A stretch of DNA of 64,000 nucleotides, taken from an uncultured Dialister sp. GTDB taxonomy: Bacteria; Bacillota; Negativicutes; Veillonellales; Dialisteraceae. The DNA is taken from contig UQJW01000001.1 in NCBI GenBank assembly GCA_900541485.1, positions 186,001-250,000 on the forward strand, written 5' to 3'. Positions 9,681 to 19,114 of the stretch are shown piece after piece. A program made the position numbers and the translations under genes. The first letter of the stretch is position 1; the number at the start of each line of letters is the position of its first letter. The notes under the pieces are model-generated. The model made no database searches. It was not told where the DNA came from and saw only the letters and a program-made list of their open reading frames with translations.

Positions 9681-11075
9681 TTATTTAATATGACCGATGG
9701 CTTCATGAATATTTTTTACAAAAAATACATTTTCCAATAAAAGAGTTTGTTCATTTTCGATAAAATTAATCACTTCTTTTTTATTACGCTCGGGAAGAAT
9801 AAACTTTCTAAAATTCATCTTTACCGCTTCTTTTAAACGGTTTTCAATTAAAGAAACAGGGAGAATTTCTCCGGTAAGACCAATTTCGCCTAACGCTACC
9901 ATATCCGAAGCCAGAGGATTATCATACTTTACGGAAACTAATGACAAAGCTACTGATAAATCCGCAGCCGTTTCCCGCACTTTATATCCACCAACAACAC
10001 TTAGGTACACATCATCTGATGAAAAAGGTATCTTTGCTTTTTTTTCAAGAACCGCCACTAAGATAACCAAACGGTTAAAATCATAGCCTGAAGCAATACG
10101 ACGGGGAATTGCAGTCATGGAGTGAACCGCTAACGCCTGAATCTCCACAAGGATGGGGCGTAGTCCCTCCATACAAGGGACTACAGCACTTCCGGAGCTC
10201 TTTTCATTGGTATTGTTCTTTAACAAATATTCCGAAGGATTATCTATTCCCCTTAGTCCATTCTTCTCCATAACAAACAAACCGGACTCCGATGTGGATC
10301 CAAATCTGTTTTTTACCGCTCTTAATATTCGAAACTGATGGCTTCGATCTCCTTCCAAATAAAAAACAACATCCACCATGTGTTCCAAAATACGAGGCCC
10401 TGAAATATTACCTTCTTTGGTTACATGTCCAATAATCATAACTGTAATATTCTTTTCTTTTGCAATCCGTACCAAAGAGGCTGTACAATCTCTGATTTGG
10501 GCCGGACTTCCCATTACAGAATCTATTTGCGGAAGATACATGGTTTGTATGGAATCAATTATAACCATAGATGGAGTGTTCTTTTCTATTTCCTGTATAA
10601 TTCTTTCCAGATTATTTTCTCCGTAAACCAAGCATTGATTACTATTTACATCCAACCGATCTGCACGTAATTTAACCTGTGTTTCTGATTCCTCACCGCT
10701 ACAATATAAAACTAATTTTCCTTTTTTAGAAAAAGCACTGCAGATTTGAAGTATCAAGGTTGATTTTCCGATACCGGGTTCTCCACCCCAAAGAATAACA
10801 GAACCTGGGATAATCCCTCCACCCAAAGGTCGGTCAATTTCAGTAACGTCCAAAGGAATTCGTTTCTGCGCGGTTAAACGGACATCAGAAAGTTTTATCG
10901 GTTGTTTTTCATTTGATACTGATGATAAATAAATATTTTTTGGTGCGGAATATTCCATGTATTCTGTAATGGTATTCCACTCTCCACAATGAATGCATTT
11001 ACCCATCCATTTTATGTACTCAGCTCCACAACTGGAGCAAATAAACTTTTTCTTTCGCTTTATCGTTTCACTCAT
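9681..11075 (-). CDS. radA: DNA repair protein RadA (branch-migration helicase)
   Basis: RadA drives branch migration of recombination intermediates together with RecA. It has an N-terminal four-Cys zinc finger (CSSCG...CIHCG), a RecA-like ATPase core (Walker A GEPGIGKST), the family signature KNRFGSTSE and a C-terminal Lon-protease-like domain. The frame is open to 11132, but the ATG at 11075 has a GAGG site five bases upstream and gives the standard 464 residues. It follows clpC, separated by a long palindrome. Confidence 0.96.
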   Translation of the reverse strand: MSETIKRKKKFICSSCGAEYIKWMGKCIHCGEWNTITEYMEYSAPKNIYLSSVSNEKQPIKLSDVRLTAQKRIPLDVTEIDRPLGGGIIPGSVILWGGEPGIGKSTLILQICSAFSKKGKLVLYCSGEESETQVKLRADRLDVNSNQCLVYGENNLERIIQEIEKNTPSMVIIDSIQTMYLPQIDSVMGSPAQIRDCTASLVRIAKEKNITVMIIGHVTKEGNISGPRILEHMVDVVFYLEGDRSHQFRILRAVKNRFGSTSESGLFVMEKNGLRGIDNPSEYLLKNNTNEKSSGSAVVPCMEGLRPILVEIQALAVHSMTAIPRRIASGYDFNRLVILVAVLEKKAKIPFSSDDVYLSVVGGYKVRETAADLSVALSLVSVKYDNPLASDMVALGEIGLTGEILPVSLIENRLKEAVKMNFRKFILPERNKKEVINFIENEQTLLLENVFFVKNIHEAIGHIK

Positions 11076-11092
11076 AAAAACCTCAGATAAAT

Positions 11093-11128
11093 ATAATGGA
11101 GATGAAAAGTACTTTTCACCTCCATTAT
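11093..11128 (-). repeat. Palindrome between clpC and radA
   Basis: Two 18-base arms (11093-11110, 11111-11128) that pair completely if one G-U is allowed on the minus-strand RNA, with no spacer. No T-run follows, so it does not look like a normal terminator. It holds a GGAGGTG that would be paired; the radA ribosome site itself lies outside. It could be a processing or mRNA-stability element. Confidence 0.75.
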
Positions 11129-11148
11129 ACAACGTTTAATTTTCTTTT

Positions 11149-13557
11149 TTAACTTTCGGTAAACTTTAACCGCTCCGATTGATCTACATCTACACAGATG
11201 ACAGATTTGCCTTCTAATTTTCCTTCCAAAATGAGTTCCGATACAGGATCTTCGATTTCTTTTTGGATGGTTCTCTTCAGGGGACGAGCCCCATATTCAA
11301 AATCAGTTCCTTTAGAAATCAACAAATCTCTGGCTTTATCAGTAATTTCAATTCTCAGTTTAAGACCTTCCAGCTTTTTCTCCACATTTTTCAACAACAA
11401 TTTTGAAATTTCAGTCAGGTTATTTTTTGATAGAGGATGGAATACGATAATTTCATCAATTCTGTTGATAAACTCGGGGCGGAAATGTATCTTTACCTGT
11501 TCCATTATGGATTTTTTTATCTTATCAAATTCTTTTTCACCTTCACTTTTTCCTGATAAAAATCCCATTGTTTTATCTTTATTACTCAAAATCTGTGACC
11601 CCAAATTACTCGTCATAATAATAACAGCATTTGTGAAGTCCACCGTCCTCCCTTGTCCATCTGTTAAGCGTCCGTCATCCAATACCTGTAAAAGAATATT
11701 AAAGAAATCGGAATGTGCCTTTTCCACTTCGTCAAAAAGAATGACACTGTATGGATTCCTACGAACTGCATCTGTTAATTGCCCACCTTCTTCGTACCCT
11801 ACATATCCTGGGGGTGCTCCAACAAGGCGTGATACTTCATGTTTCTCCATATATTCAGACATATCGAAACGTATCATATTTTTTTCACTGCCAAACATAG
11901 ATTCTGCCAGTGCTCTTGCTAATTCCGTCTTTCCGACACCTGTAGATCCTAAAAACAGAAATGAACCTATCGGCCTCTTGGGATCCTTAAGGCCAGCCCT
12001 TGCTCTCCGGATTGCTTTCGCTACAGAATTTACAGCTTCTTCCTGTCCGATGACTCTCTTATGAAGCTCATCTTCTAAATGAAGAAGTCGTTCTGAATCT
12101 TTCTGTTTCAAATTTTGCAAAGGTATTCCTGTCCATTTAGCTACCACTTCAGCAATATCGTCTTCTGTAACTACTAAATGTTCATGATCGGCACCTTTCC
12201 AGGATTCTTTTAATTTTTCTATTTCTTCAGATAACTTTTTCGATTGATCTCTTAGAATAGCAGCCTTTTCGAAATTTTGGGACGAAACGGCTTCTTCTTT
12301 TTCTTTCTGTAATGAAGAGAATTCCTCTTCTTTTTGTTTTAGTTCATCCGGTGCTGATGATGCTTCCATTCTTACCTTTGCCGAGGCTTCATCAATTACA
12401 TCAATTGCTTTATCCGGTTGAAATCTATCTGTAATGTAACGAGACGATAGCTCAACCGCCTTTTTTATAGCTTCGTCAGTAATTTTTGCTTTATGAAATG
12501 CCTCATACCGATCACGCAATCCCATTAATATAGCAATTGTATCGGAAACCGTAGGTTCTCCGACTTTAACGGGCTGAAAACGTCTTTCCAAAGCTGCATC
12601 TTTTTCTATATATTTTTTATATTCTTTAAGTGTCGTTGCCCCAATGCAGTGAAGTTCTCCGCGAGCTAAAGCAGGCTTCATAATATTTGCGGCATCCATC
12701 GATCCTTCAGTGGCACCAGCTCCCACAAGCGTATGCAACTCATCAATAAAAAGAATCCAATTATCATGTTTTTTTACTTCATCTAAGACTTTTTTCAGCC
12801 GTTCTTCAAATTCACCTCTATACTTTGTCCCAGCTACAACAGCTGACATATTTAGGGAAATAATATGACTATTTTTTAAAATTTCAGGAACATCATTATT
12901 AATAATTTTTTGGGCCAAACCTTCGGCAATCGCTGTTTTCCCGACACCGGGTTCTCCTATTAAAACAGGATTATTTTTATTTCTTCTTGAGAGAATTTGG
13001 ATTACCCGGTCTATTTCAGTCTGACGTCCAATAACAGGATCAATTTTCCCCTGTTTTGCCCGTTCATTTAAATCTGTAGCAAAATCACTGATTTCTCCGA
13101 GTTCGACATTTTTCTCTCCACTTACTTCTTCCGTCATAAATTGCTCAAAAGCACGTTGCAACTTACTTCCCGTTACATTAAAATGCTCGAGAATCTGTAC
13201 GGCCAATCCGCCGCCTTCATGAATAATAGCAAGCAATAAATGTTCTGTTCCCACATAGTTATTTCCCAATTCATTCGCTTCTTCAATCGCCATTTCCAGA
13301 ACTCTTTTTGTTCTGGGAGCCACATATAATTCATGATGCATGAAGAAATTATTTCCATTGTATTCTGTCAGCAATTTTTCTAATATATCTACTGTCAGTC
13401 CTAAGGAATTCAGTATCTTACCACCGACACTGTCTTTTTCATGGGAAATTCCTATTAAAAGATGCTCTGTCCCAACATAATCACTCCCGAGCTTTGCAGC
13501 TTCTTTCGCTGCAAACTCCCAAGCATTTTTAGCACTGTCTGTATATCTGTTATCCAT
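11149..13557 (-). CDS. clpC: ATP-dependent unfoldase ClpC
   Basis: HSP100 unfoldase that feeds ClpP. 802 residues: two N-domain repeats (1-140), AAA1 (Walker A GEPGVGKT at about 201-208), a UVR-type coiled middle region (about 410-450), AAA2 (GSTGVGKTE) and the C-terminal D2 small domain. The N-domain keeps the GTEHLL motifs with Glu31 and Glu105, equivalent to the phosphoarginine-docking Glu32 and Glu106 of B. subtilis ClpC. Strong AAGGAGGGG ribosome site. Third gene of the ctsR operon. Confidence 0.97.
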   Translation of the reverse strand: MDNRYTDSAKNAWEFAAKEAAKLGSDYVGTEHLLIGISHEKDSVGGKILNSLGLTVDILEKLLTEYNGNNFFMHHELYVAPRTKRVLEMAIEEANELGNNYVGTEHLLLAIIHEGGGLAVQILEHFNVTGSKLQRAFEQFMTEEVSGEKNVELGEISDFATDLNERAKQGKIDPVIGRQTEIDRVIQILSRRNKNNPVLIGEPGVGKTAIAEGLAQKIINNDVPEILKNSHIISLNMSAVVAGTKYRGEFEERLKKVLDEVKKHDNWILFIDELHTLVGAGATEGSMDAANIMKPALARGELHCIGATTLKEYKKYIEKDAALERRFQPVKVGEPTVSDTIAILMGLRDRYEAFHKAKITDEAIKKAVELSSRYITDRFQPDKAIDVIDEASAKVRMEASSAPDELKQKEEEFSSLQKEKEEAVSSQNFEKAAILRDQSKKLSEEIEKLKESWKGADHEHLVVTEDDIAEVVAKWTGIPLQNLKQKDSERLLHLEDELHKRVIGQEEAVNSVAKAIRRARAGLKDPKRPIGSFLFLGSTGVGKTELARALAESMFGSEKNMIRFDMSEYMEKHEVSRLVGAPPGYVGYEEGGQLTDAVRRNPYSVILFDEVEKAHSDFFNILLQVLDDGRLTDGQGRTVDFTNAVIIMTSNLGSQILSNKDKTMGFLSGKSEGEKEFDKIKKSIMEQVKIHFRPEFINRIDEIIVFHPLSKNNLTEISKLLLKNVEKKLEGLKLRIEITDKARDLLISKGTDFEYGARPLKRTIQKEIEDPVSELILEGKLEGKSVICVDVDQSERLKFTES

Positions 13558-13589
13558 TTTAACCCCTCCTTTTTAAGGTGTTTGTATTT

Positions 13590-14078
13590 TTACTGTATGT
13601 AGTGTTCATCTTTATACACTTTGATTTTATCCCTTATTTGGGCAGCTTTTTCATAATCTTCTGTTTCAATACATTTTTTCAATTGATTTTTTAAATCAAT
13701 CAAAATTGAATCTGCTTGAGACTCATCATTAATTTCATCTTCAATCTGATTTTGATGCTGACTATCAATTGATTTCTTTAGAGTGTTACGAAATTTTTTG
13801 TAGTTAAGCTCACTTCCTAATAACCGATTAGCCCTGTTATTTTCATTATTCTCTTCTATGCTTTCAAAAACATTCTGACATTTTTCAAAAAAATCATCAG
13901 AAATAAATCCCTTTCCGGAAAATGAATTGAACATTTTTTCGCTCATATCTGTATACGAATGAATCTGATTTTTATTTGCTGCACATTCGCTACAAAGATG
14001 AGTCTCTGTTTTTTCTCCGTTAATGATTTTCATAATATGAACATTTGCAATTCTTGCATGACAATTTTCACAAAACAT
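13590..14078 (-). CDS. mcsA: McsA-like UVR-domain protein with only one zinc finger
   Basis: 162 residues. An N-terminal CxxC...CxxC finger (Cys3, Cys6, Cys29, Cys32) and a C-terminal UVR motif (QLKKCIETEDYEKAAQIRDKI) match McsA, the adaptor/activator partner of the McsB arginine kinase and of ClpC. The second CxxC...CxxC finger of B. subtilis McsA is absent: the middle of the protein has only one lone Cys. The ATG at 14078 has an AAGGAG site lying in the end of ctsR; a longer reading frame to 14102 is less likely. mcsB is not present downstream. Confidence 0.88.
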   Translation of the reverse strand: MFCENCHARIANVHIMKIINGEKTETHLCSECAANKNQIHSYTDMSEKMFNSFSGKGFISDDFFEKCQNVFESIEENNENNRANRLLGSELNYKKFRNTLKKSIDSQHQNQIEDEINDESQADSILIDLKNQLKKCIETEDYEKAAQIRDKIKVYKDEHYIQ

Positions 14079-14080
14079 AA

Positions 14081-14584
14081 TTATTCTCCTTTTAATGACC
14101 ATTCTAAACGGTGAATTACTGTCTTAGCCGCCTTTCTCCTGTTTTCCGGCGGACAAAATTCCAACACCGTCCTTAATAAAGAGCGAACTATCCTATATTC
14201 ATTTCGAGAAATAATGTCATAGTCTATCAACATCTGAAAGTATCCGTCCAAACTGTTTTCTATAGTTGTAATATCCGTTGTGTTCTGATTTTTAATAGAA
14301 GAGGCACTTTTCTTGCGGGAAGTTATTACTGCATCGTCTGATAAAGAATCCTCACCTATTTCTCTCAATGCTATCTTGATATAGCCCCCGGTGCCCCTCC
14401 GCGATTCAACTACAAACCTTTTATCATCGGAAAATCTTGTGTTTATGACATAAGTGATTTGAGACGGAGCACAATCCAATAAATCTGCTATTTCTTTCCT
14501 TTTTATTAATAACTCATCGGATGACTGGCGCTCAAGCATTTCCAAAATTAAATTTTCTATACGATCTGATAACATTTCATTCAC
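14081..14584 (-). CDS. ctsR: Class III heat-shock repressor CtsR
   Basis: A 167-residue dimeric repressor of clp genes. It has the N-terminal winged helix-turn-helix (residues about 1-70) and the glycine-rich wing loop used for heat sensing in Bacillus; here that loop reads RRGTGGYIKI, so one of the four glycines is Thr65. The C-terminal dimer domain ends in RRKAAKTVIHRLEWSL. First gene of the operon ctsR-mcsA-clpC-radA, probably autoregulated. Confidence 0.94.
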   Translation of the reverse strand: MNEMLSDRIENLILEMLERQSSDELLIKRKEIADLLDCAPSQITYVINTRFSDDKRFVVESRRGTGGYIKIALREIGEDSLSDDAVITSRKKSASSIKNQNTTDITTIENSLDGYFQMLIDYDIISRNEYRIVRSLLRTVLEFCPPENRRKAAKTVIHRLEWSLKGE

Positions 14585-14594
14585 CTCTTTTTAT

Positions 14595-14630
14595 ATAATA
14601 AATCAATTAATCAAAAAGTCAATAGTCAAA
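14595..14630 (-). promoter_or_regulatory. ctsR promoter with candidate CtsR operator
   Basis: On the minus strand TTTGACT ATTGACT (complement of 14617-14630) forms two abutting heptads similar to CtsR half-sites. The second TTGACT can serve as a -35 with TATTAT 16 bp downstream. The 3-bp spacer of the Bacillus CtsR operator is missing, so the operator call is tentative. Confidence 0.45.
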
Positions 14631-14671
14631 TAATAAAAACATCTCAAAATTATTATGAGATGTTTTTATTA
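14631..14671 (-). terminator. recX terminator
   Basis: 16-bp perfect arms (14631-14646, 14656-14671) with a 9-base loop and T-rich 3' arm on the minus strand. The distal arm starts 2 bases upstream of the recX stop side and ends next to the CtsR-like heptads. Confidence 0.8.
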
Positions 14672-14672
14672 T

Positions 14673-15116
14673 TTAAAAATCGGAAATATGTAGTTTTTCT
14701 AAAACGAATCTGATGACCGGAGTAGGAAATCCCCTACGCGCTAATAAAGCAGCTGCACGTTTATAATTATTTTTAAACTCGGGAATCAGTTTAATTTTAT
14801 TTTGCATCACATGCATTGCGGCTGCAACTTCATCATCATAAGTCAAATGCTGATTTGTCGCTAAGCCTTTAGACATCATTTTCTCGTGAATGTATTTGTC
14901 TCCATAAATTTTTCTATTTTTATAGTCTTGAAAAATCTTTTTTGCTAGATCATCATCATTTACATAGTTATAATGAGTCAGTTTAGAAATACATTCTTCA
15001 ATATCTTTCTCTGAATATCTTCTTAACTTCAATTTTTGTCGTAATTCATATGTACTTTGATCCCGATATTTTAAAAGATGTAATGCCGCTTCGTAAGCGG
15101 TCCTATTATTTTTCAT
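14673..15116 (-). CDS. recX: Regulatory protein RecX
   Basis: RecX binds RecA filaments and limits their growth. 147 residues of tandem three-helix repeats, with typical [16 protein letters not shown] and a late [17 protein letters not shown]. The chosen ATG at 15116 overlaps the recA end by 11 bases; a TTG at 15164 would add 16 residues and cannot be excluded. No clear ribosome site, so coupling to recA translation is likely. Confidence 0.88.
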   Translation of the reverse strand: MKNNRTAYEAALHLLKYRDQSTYELRQKLKLRRYSEKDIEECISKLTHYNYVNDDDLAKKIFQDYKNRKIYGDKYIHEKMMSKGLATNQHLTYDDEVAAAMHVMQNKIKLIPEFKNNYKRAAALLARRGFPTPVIRFVLEKLHISDF

Positions 15117-16173
15117 TTTTATTTTTCGCAATAATTTCGTCTTCAAAGGTTTCCGGCTCAACAACTAATGTATCACGAATAATTTTATCGATTTCCTTTG
15201 TAACTTCCGGATTTTCTTTTAAATAATTTTTAGCCGCTTCTCTCCCCTGACTAATACGGGTTCCTTTATAAGAATACCAGGCACCGCTTTTTTGGATAAT
15301 ATCCATATTGGTGGCAATATCTAAAAGAGTTCCCTCCTTTGATATTCCTTCTCCATACATAATATCAAATTCCGCTGTTTTAAACGGAGGCGCCACTTTA
15401 TTTTTTACCACCTTAACACGAGTTCTGTTTCCAATAGACTCCGTACCGTTTTTAATGACTTCTCCACGACGAATTTCAATTCTTACTGAGGAATAAAATT
15501 TAAGTGCCCTTCCGCCCGTGGTTGTTTCTGGATTTCCGAACATTACCCCAACTTTTTCCCGAATCTGATTGATAAAGATTACAATAGCACGGGACTTACT
15601 TATAATACCTGTAAGTTTCCGCAGTGCTTTGCTCATTAAACGAGCCTGTAGGCCTACTGATTGATCACTTATATCCCCTTCAATTTCTTGTTTCGGTACC
15701 AAAGCTGCTACAGAATCGATAACTATGATATCTACAGCACCGCTTCTTACCAGCTGTTCGCATATACTAAGTGCCTGCTCTCCGCTATCCGGCTGGGAAA
15801 TTAAAAGCCCTTTGGTATCCACACCGAGATGATGAGCATAAATAGGATCCATAGCATGTTCTGCATCAATAAAAGCTGCTACTCCGCCGGCTTTTTGGGC
15901 TTCTGCAATTGCATGAAGAGCCAATGTTGTTTTTCCCGAAGACTCCGGACCATAAATCTCTACTACTCTGCCACGGGGATATCCCCCGACACCAACTGCA
16001 ATATCTAACGCCAAAGATCCTGTCGGTATCACTTCAATATCCAACTTCCCTTTCATATCACCAAGACGCATAATTGCACCTGCACCAAACTCACGAGTAA
16101 TTTGATACATTGCATTTTCAAGTGCCTTTTCTTTTGCCGCATCCATGCCGGCCATCTGTCTTTTATCTGCCAT
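15106..16173 (-). CDS. recA: Recombinase RecA
   Basis: Forms filaments on single-stranded DNA for strand exchange and LexA-type self-cleavage. 355 residues, Walker [10 protein letters not shown] (about 75-83), Walker [11 protein letters not shown], loop L2 region GNPETTTGG and the C-terminal domain. AGGAGGAGAATATG start site. It sits between pncC and recX. No SOS box was recognised by eye before it; it appears to be transcribed as part of the upstream operon. Confidence 0.98.
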   Translation of the reverse strand: MADKRQMAGMDAAKEKALENAMYQITREFGAGAIMRLGDMKGKLDIEVIPTGSLALDIAVGVGGYPRGRVVEIYGPESSGKTTLALHAIAEAQKAGGVAAFIDAEHAMDPIYAHHLGVDTKGLLISQPDSGEQALSICEQLVRSGAVDIIVIDSVAALVPKQEIEGDISDQSVGLQARLMSKALRKLTGIISKSRAIVIFINQIREKVGVMFGNPETTTGGRALKFYSSVRIEIRRGEVIKNGTESIGNRTRVKVVKNKVAPPFKTAEFDIMYGEGISKEGTLLDIATNMDIIQKSGAWYSYKGTRISQGREAAKNYLKENPEVTKEIDKIIRDTLVVEPETFEDEIIAKNKNEK

Positions 16174-16183
16174 ATTCTCCTCC

Positions 16184-16681
16184 TTATAATTCTTTTGTAT
16201 AAATTAAAGCATAATATAATGCTTTTTCTGCCGCACTATAACGAACAGCATTCCTATTCCCGACAAAATGATTTTCAACTACTTGTGTGCCTTTTTTTCC
16301 GGTAACGGCAACATAGACTGTCCCCGGCATTTCACCTCTGTCTCCCTTCCCCGGACCGGCATAACCGGTTGTTGAAACCGCAATATCAGTTTGATATATA
16401 ACTCGGCTTGATTCTGCCATAAGTTTTGCCACCGGAGCACTTACTGCTGTTTCCCTGGCGATTAAATCAGGAGGTATTCCTAAAATACTTTCTTTTGCTT
16501 CATTAGAATAAGTAACCGCACTTCCTTTGAAATAACCTGAACTACCGGGACAGTCAGTCATCAGCTTACCTATCAACCCGCCGGTACATGATTCTGCAGC
16601 ACTTAAAGTAAGTCCTTTCTCCTTGAGTGCCTCAATTAAATCATTTCTTATACTTACTTCAGAATCGAATCCTTCTATCAT
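16184..16681 (-). CDS. pncC: Nicotinamide-nucleotide amidase (CinA C-terminal domain, PncC)
   Basis: 165 residues covering only the CinA C-terminal amidase domain, which converts NMN to nicotinate mononucleotide in NAD recycling. Motifs: [13 protein letters not shown] (catalytic Ser/Thr region), [11 protein letters not shown], and TGYAGPGKG. The ATG at 16681 has GAGG six bases upstream; an upstream TTG (16714) would overlap rimO. The N-terminal MoaB-like domain of full CinA is absent. Located directly before recA, as cinA is in many Firmicutes. Confidence 0.93.
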   Translation of the reverse strand: MIEGFDSEVSIRNDLIEALKEKGLTLSAAESCTGGLIGKLMTDCPGSSGYFKGSAVTYSNEAKESILGIPPDLIARETAVSAPVAKLMAESSRVIYQTDIAVSTTGYAGPGKGDRGEMPGTVYVAVTGKKGTQVVENHFVGNRNAVRYSAAEKALYYALIYTKEL

Positions 16682-16697
16682 AAGAACCTCTGTATCT

Positions 16698-18041
16698 TTA
16701 AATTTCTCTGGCAATTAAATCATATGCATAGCCATCTACAATTTCTACATTGACGAAATCTCCGGGTTTTAAATTTATAGGATTATCAATATAAGTATTC
16801 CCGTCCACTTCCGGAGCCTGAAATTTTGCTCTGCCCTTTGCTTGTATATAGCCTTTCTCATCAGTAATAATTTCTTCTACAAGAACTTCTGTCTTTGTAC
16901 CAATCAATTTTTCATTGTTCTTCTCAGAAATTTTAGCTTGAATGGACATTAACTCATGATATCTGTTTTGTTTAACTTCCTCTTCGACTTGTTCCGGTAG
17001 CCGTGCCGCCGGGGTACCTTCTTGAGGTGAAAAAGTAAATGCTCCCATATGATCAAATTTTACTTCCTGAACAAAATCACATAATTCTCTAAAATTTTCT
17101 TCAGTTTCTCCCGGAAATCCAACCATAAGTGTTGTTCTTATTGTCATTCTGGGAATAACTTCTTTTAATTTCTTCAATAAATTCTTAATATCATGCGAAG
17201 AGTCTTTCCTACGCATCCGTTGTAAAATTGAATCACTGATATGCTGTAAAGGAATATCCACATAATTACAAATTTTTTCCTCTTTATTGATTATCTTTAA
17301 AAGTTCATCATCAAAATATGTAGGGTATAAATAAAATAAACGAATCCACTTAACTTCGTTAATTTTGACAAGCTCTTTCAATAATCCGGCAAGATTCGTG
17401 CCATCTTTCAAATCATGCCCGTAATAACTTAAATCTTGTGCGATTAAATTAAACTCTTTAACTCCAATGGAAGCAAGTCTCTTTACTTCATGAATAATAG
17501 AATTCATTGTTCTGCTGCGCATCGGGCCTCTGACATAGGGAATATAACAAAAAGTACAACCGTTACTACATCCTTCTGCAATTTTAATAAATGCAGTATA
17601 ATTCGGCGTTAACGTTTGTCGGGGAATGAGTTCCTGATGCTCACAAGGAGCAGTGTCGATAATGTATACTTGTCCGCTCTCCTCGCTATAGGATCGATTA
17701 ACAGCTTCTAAAATATGTTGCCATGAGTCAGTACCGATAAAAATATCTACTTCCGGTATTTCTTTTCCTAATGATTTCTTGTATTGTTGGGTTAAACATC
17801 CTGCTACAACTAATTTTTCACATTTTCCGCTTTCCTTATAAGCAGCAGCCTTTAAAATCGCCTCAATGGATTCTTCTTTTGCTGAATCTATAAAAGTGCA
17901 TGTATTTACTATTATAACTTCTGCGTCACTTAATTCATCAATGAATTCATACCCGCCAGCTTTAAGAATTCCAATCATCATTTCTGTATCAACTAAATTT
18001 TTAGAACACCCCAAACTGATTACGCCCAGCTTCTTTCCCAC
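16698..18041 (-). CDS. rimO: Ribosomal protein S12 methylthiotransferase RimO
   Basis: A radical-SAM methylthiotransferase that modifies an Asp of ribosomal protein S12. 447 residues: N-terminal UPF0004 domain with three cluster cysteines (GCSKN, NTCTF, GCLTQ), radical SAM motif CSNGCTFCYIP and a C-terminal TRAM domain. The ISLGCSKN start identifies RimO rather than MiaB. GTG start with GGGAGG nine bases upstream; that site overlaps the end of the preceding gene, 3 bases away. Confidence 0.96.
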   Translation of the reverse strand: MGKKLGVISLGCSKNLVDTEMMIGILKAGGYEFIDELSDAEVIIVNTCTFIDSAKEESIEAILKAAAYKESGKCEKLVVAGCLTQQYKKSLGKEIPEVDIFIGTDSWQHILEAVNRSYSEESGQVYIIDTAPCEHQELIPRQTLTPNYTAFIKIAEGCSNGCTFCYIPYVRGPMRSRTMNSIIHEVKRLASIGVKEFNLIAQDLSYYGHDLKDGTNLAGLLKELVKINEVKWIRLFYLYPTYFDDELLKIINKEEKICNYVDIPLQHISDSILQRMRRKDSSHDIKNLLKKLKEVIPRMTIRTTLMVGFPGETEENFRELCDFVQEVKFDHMGAFTFSPQEGTPAARLPEQVEEEVKQNRYHELMSIQAKISEKNNEKLIGTKTEVLVEEIITDEKGYIQAKGRAKFQAPEVDGNTYIDNPINLKPGDFVNVEIVDGYAYDLIAREI

Positions 18042-18044
18042 TTA

Positions 18045-19070
18045 TCAATTCCTCCCAAAACGAATTTTTTCCATCCATTGATTTAATAATTTATCTTTTC
18101 CTTTATTGTCATATTTTTTTTGTAATTCCCAATATTGTAATTTTACTCCATGAACATCCGGAGTTTCTTCTATATCATTCACAAAAATATACTGATATCC
18201 GTTTTCTCTCATTATATTCTTATAGTTTTCAGGACTCAAAAGCCAATTTATAAATTGCTTAGCTTTATACGGATGATTGCTATCAGTTGATAATCCTACT
18301 CCATACAAATACCAAGGCACACCATCTGTGGGATAAATTGTTAGTACCGGTATTTTCTCTCTTTGAATTCGCTTGGCTTCATTATAACTTGATATCCCAA
18401 TATCACATTTCCCCATTCCTGCCATTCTTGCAGGTGTAGATAGATATTTACCATATTGTAATATATGGGATTGTCCACGATCCAAAAGATAAAAAGTTTC
18501 GATATTTCCAAAATGTTCGACCAGGGACATTAAAAAATCTTCGGACATTTCTGTGGCAATAAAATCAGTTAGTGATAGTTTAATTTCATCGTTTATAAAA
18601 ATGTTCGTCCAATTATATTCAAAATTCGGATGTTTTGAGTCAAAACCCGGATTAACTGTAAAAATTATGGGGTCTATCCACAAACCCGTCCAAAAGGCCT
18701 CTTCATCTTTAAATAAATTTAGGATGGTATCTGTGTTTTCAGAAGAATAGGATTCCAATTTATTTTTCTTTTTCAAAAAAGATAAATTTTGCTGTGATGA
18801 TAAATAAATATCCGCACTGCCGGATTTCCCAGACACAATTGCTTCCTTATCCAAGGGAATGATTTTTATCTGTATACCGCTTTGCTCATAAAAAATAACA
18901 CCCAATTTTTCAATAATATCCGATTGGATATCTGTCATAATTGATATTGTCTCTGCTTGATTGTTCCTTTGTGTCTTTAATTGCTCCTGATGCTTTGCAA
19001 TATTCAGAATCCCGCCAAAAGAGACGACAGCAATAAAAATAAAAAGAAAAACAGGAATTAATCTTTTCAC
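18045..19070 (-). CDS. Periplasmic-type solute-binding protein, orphan
   Basis: 341 residues with one N-terminal hydrophobic segment (about 4-24) and no lipobox cysteine, so a signal anchor or cleaved signal peptide. The body resembles type 2 periplasmic binding proteins of the iron(III)/putrescine group (SIMTDIQSDIIEKL, ADIYLSSQQNL, TDGVPWYLYGVGLS, AKQFINWLLSPENYKNI). No permease or ATPase gene is adjacent; it lies between ftsK and rimO in a housekeeping operon. GTG start with a moderate AAGGCGG site. Ligand unknown. Confidence 0.75.
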   Translation of the reverse strand: MKRLIPVFLFIFIAVVSFGGILNIAKHQEQLKTQRNNQAETISIMTDIQSDIIEKLGVIFYEQSGIQIKIIPLDKEAIVSGKSGSADIYLSSQQNLSFLKKKNKLESYSSENTDTILNLFKDEEAFWTGLWIDPIIFTVNPGFDSKHPNFEYNWTNIFINDEIKLSLTDFIATEMSEDFLMSLVEHFGNIETFYLLDRGQSHILQYGKYLSTPARMAGMGKCDIGISSYNEAKRIQREKIPVLTIYPTDGVPWYLYGVGLSTDSNHPYKAKQFINWLLSPENYKNIMRENGYQYIFVNDIEETPDVHGVKLQYWELQKKYDNKGKDKLLNQWMEKIRFGRN

Positions 19071-19114
19071 TATAATAAAACCGCCTTTCTTTTCACATAG
19101 ACGTTTCTACAGGT

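Noticed and set aside
11198..12064. 288-codon open frame on the plus strand
   Set aside because: It is the antisense of clpC; low-complexity Ser/Phe-rich translation is typical of a shadow frame.
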